Notes under the pieces: generated by a model
What the model saw: the letters and a program-made list of their open reading frames with translations, nothing else
What the model was told of the DNA's origin: nothing
Database searches by the model: none
Part shown: piece after piece, positions 13,472-13,624 of the stretch
Layout: each line of letters begins with the position of its first letter
How positions within the stretch are numbered: the first letter of the stretch is position 1
Position numbers and translations under genes: made by a program
NCBI GenBank assembly: GCA_040880365.1
Contig: JBBDIO010000238.1
Span: forward strand, 1-13,624
Reading direction: 5' to 3'
DNA length: 13,624 bases
From: JBBDIO01 sp040880365
GTDB taxonomy: Bacteria; Chloroflexota; Anaerolineae; Caldilineales; Caldilineaceae

Positions 13472-13624
13472 CTAGATCACTTCCGGGCGCAATGTATTAC
13501 AGCGCAGCGCCCGCGTGATGGGCAGCATGAGCAGCAGCGCGATCACAAAAAAGCCCCATCCCGAATAATCGTGATAAAAGATAAACGCCGCCTGTGCGCC
13601 ATAGAAGCGCGCCACCACCAACAG
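13472..13624 (-). CDS. Exosortase, C-terminal fragment (truncated by window edge)
   Basis: Reading the - strand from the window end gives 50 codons and a TAG stop, LLVVARFYGAQAAFIFY then HDYSGWGFFVIALLLML and a basic tail ending LRPEVI. This is the last membrane segments of an exosortase, a multi-pass cysteine transpeptidase-like enzyme that cleaves C-terminal sorting signals. The His of HDYSGW (residue 18 of the fragment) fits the conserved third catalytic residue, which in the family precedes a Gly and a Phe before the final helix. The catalytic Cys and Arg would lie beyond the window. Directly downstream is the EpsI-like partner, which supports the call. The gene has no start here, so its type cannot be determined. 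Confidence 0.75.
   Translation of the reverse strand: MLVVARFYGAQAAFIFYHDYSGWGFFVIALLLMLPITRALRCNTLRPEVI

Overview
The window most likely comes from a bacterium of the phylum Chloroflexota (Anaerolineae/Caldilineae/Ardenticatenia-like). This is inferred from the start of RpoA (MLNMVLPKIE), the gene order rpsK-rpsD-rpoA-rplQ-truA-rplM-rpsI, and an exported YQG-domain/GVYG-repeat protein of a kind common in that phylum. GC content is moderately high, Shine-Dalgarno sites are mostly clear, and GTG/TTG starts are frequent. The class cannot be fixed from this window. No rRNA, tRNA, CRISPR array or transposase was seen.

Region 1 (1-4856, + strand) is the end of the alpha ribosomal-protein operon. 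It holds S11, S4, RNA polymerase alpha, L17, tRNA pseudouridine synthase A, L13 and S9, all in one direction, closed by a strong hairpin/T-tract terminator at 4812-4856. Three gaps inside the operon carry predicted RNA structures: before rpsD, before rpoA and before rplM. They could be ribosomal-protein leaders or processing/pausing sites.

Region 2 (4939-7740) is housekeeping and accessory metabolism. A divergent MogA/MoaB-fold protein (+) faces a transaldolase (-). A 16-bp direct repeat overlaps the transaldolase stop codon. A ~450-bp divergent gap then carries a candidate transaldolase promoter and a clear thioredoxin promoter (TTGACA-17-TACTAT) followed by an 18-bp palindrome. trxA ends at a terminator that looks bidirectional.

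Region 3 (7792-11004) has an exported, repeat-rich surface protein (-) divergent from a stand-alone TrpB2-type PLP enzyme (+). The enzyme has a good promoter, a perfect 13-bp palindrome at the expected start of transcription and a structured leader.

Region 4 (11001-13624, - strand) is the most unusual part. It is a tight cluster reading, in transcription order: the C-terminus of an exosortase (cut by the window edge), an EpsI-like exosortase partner, a SnoaL/NTF2-like lipoprotein starting 7 nt later, and a multi-pass membrane protein with an HESAH metalloprotease motif. This suggests an envelope-processing or export module, but no protein with a visible sorting signal for the exosortase is present here.
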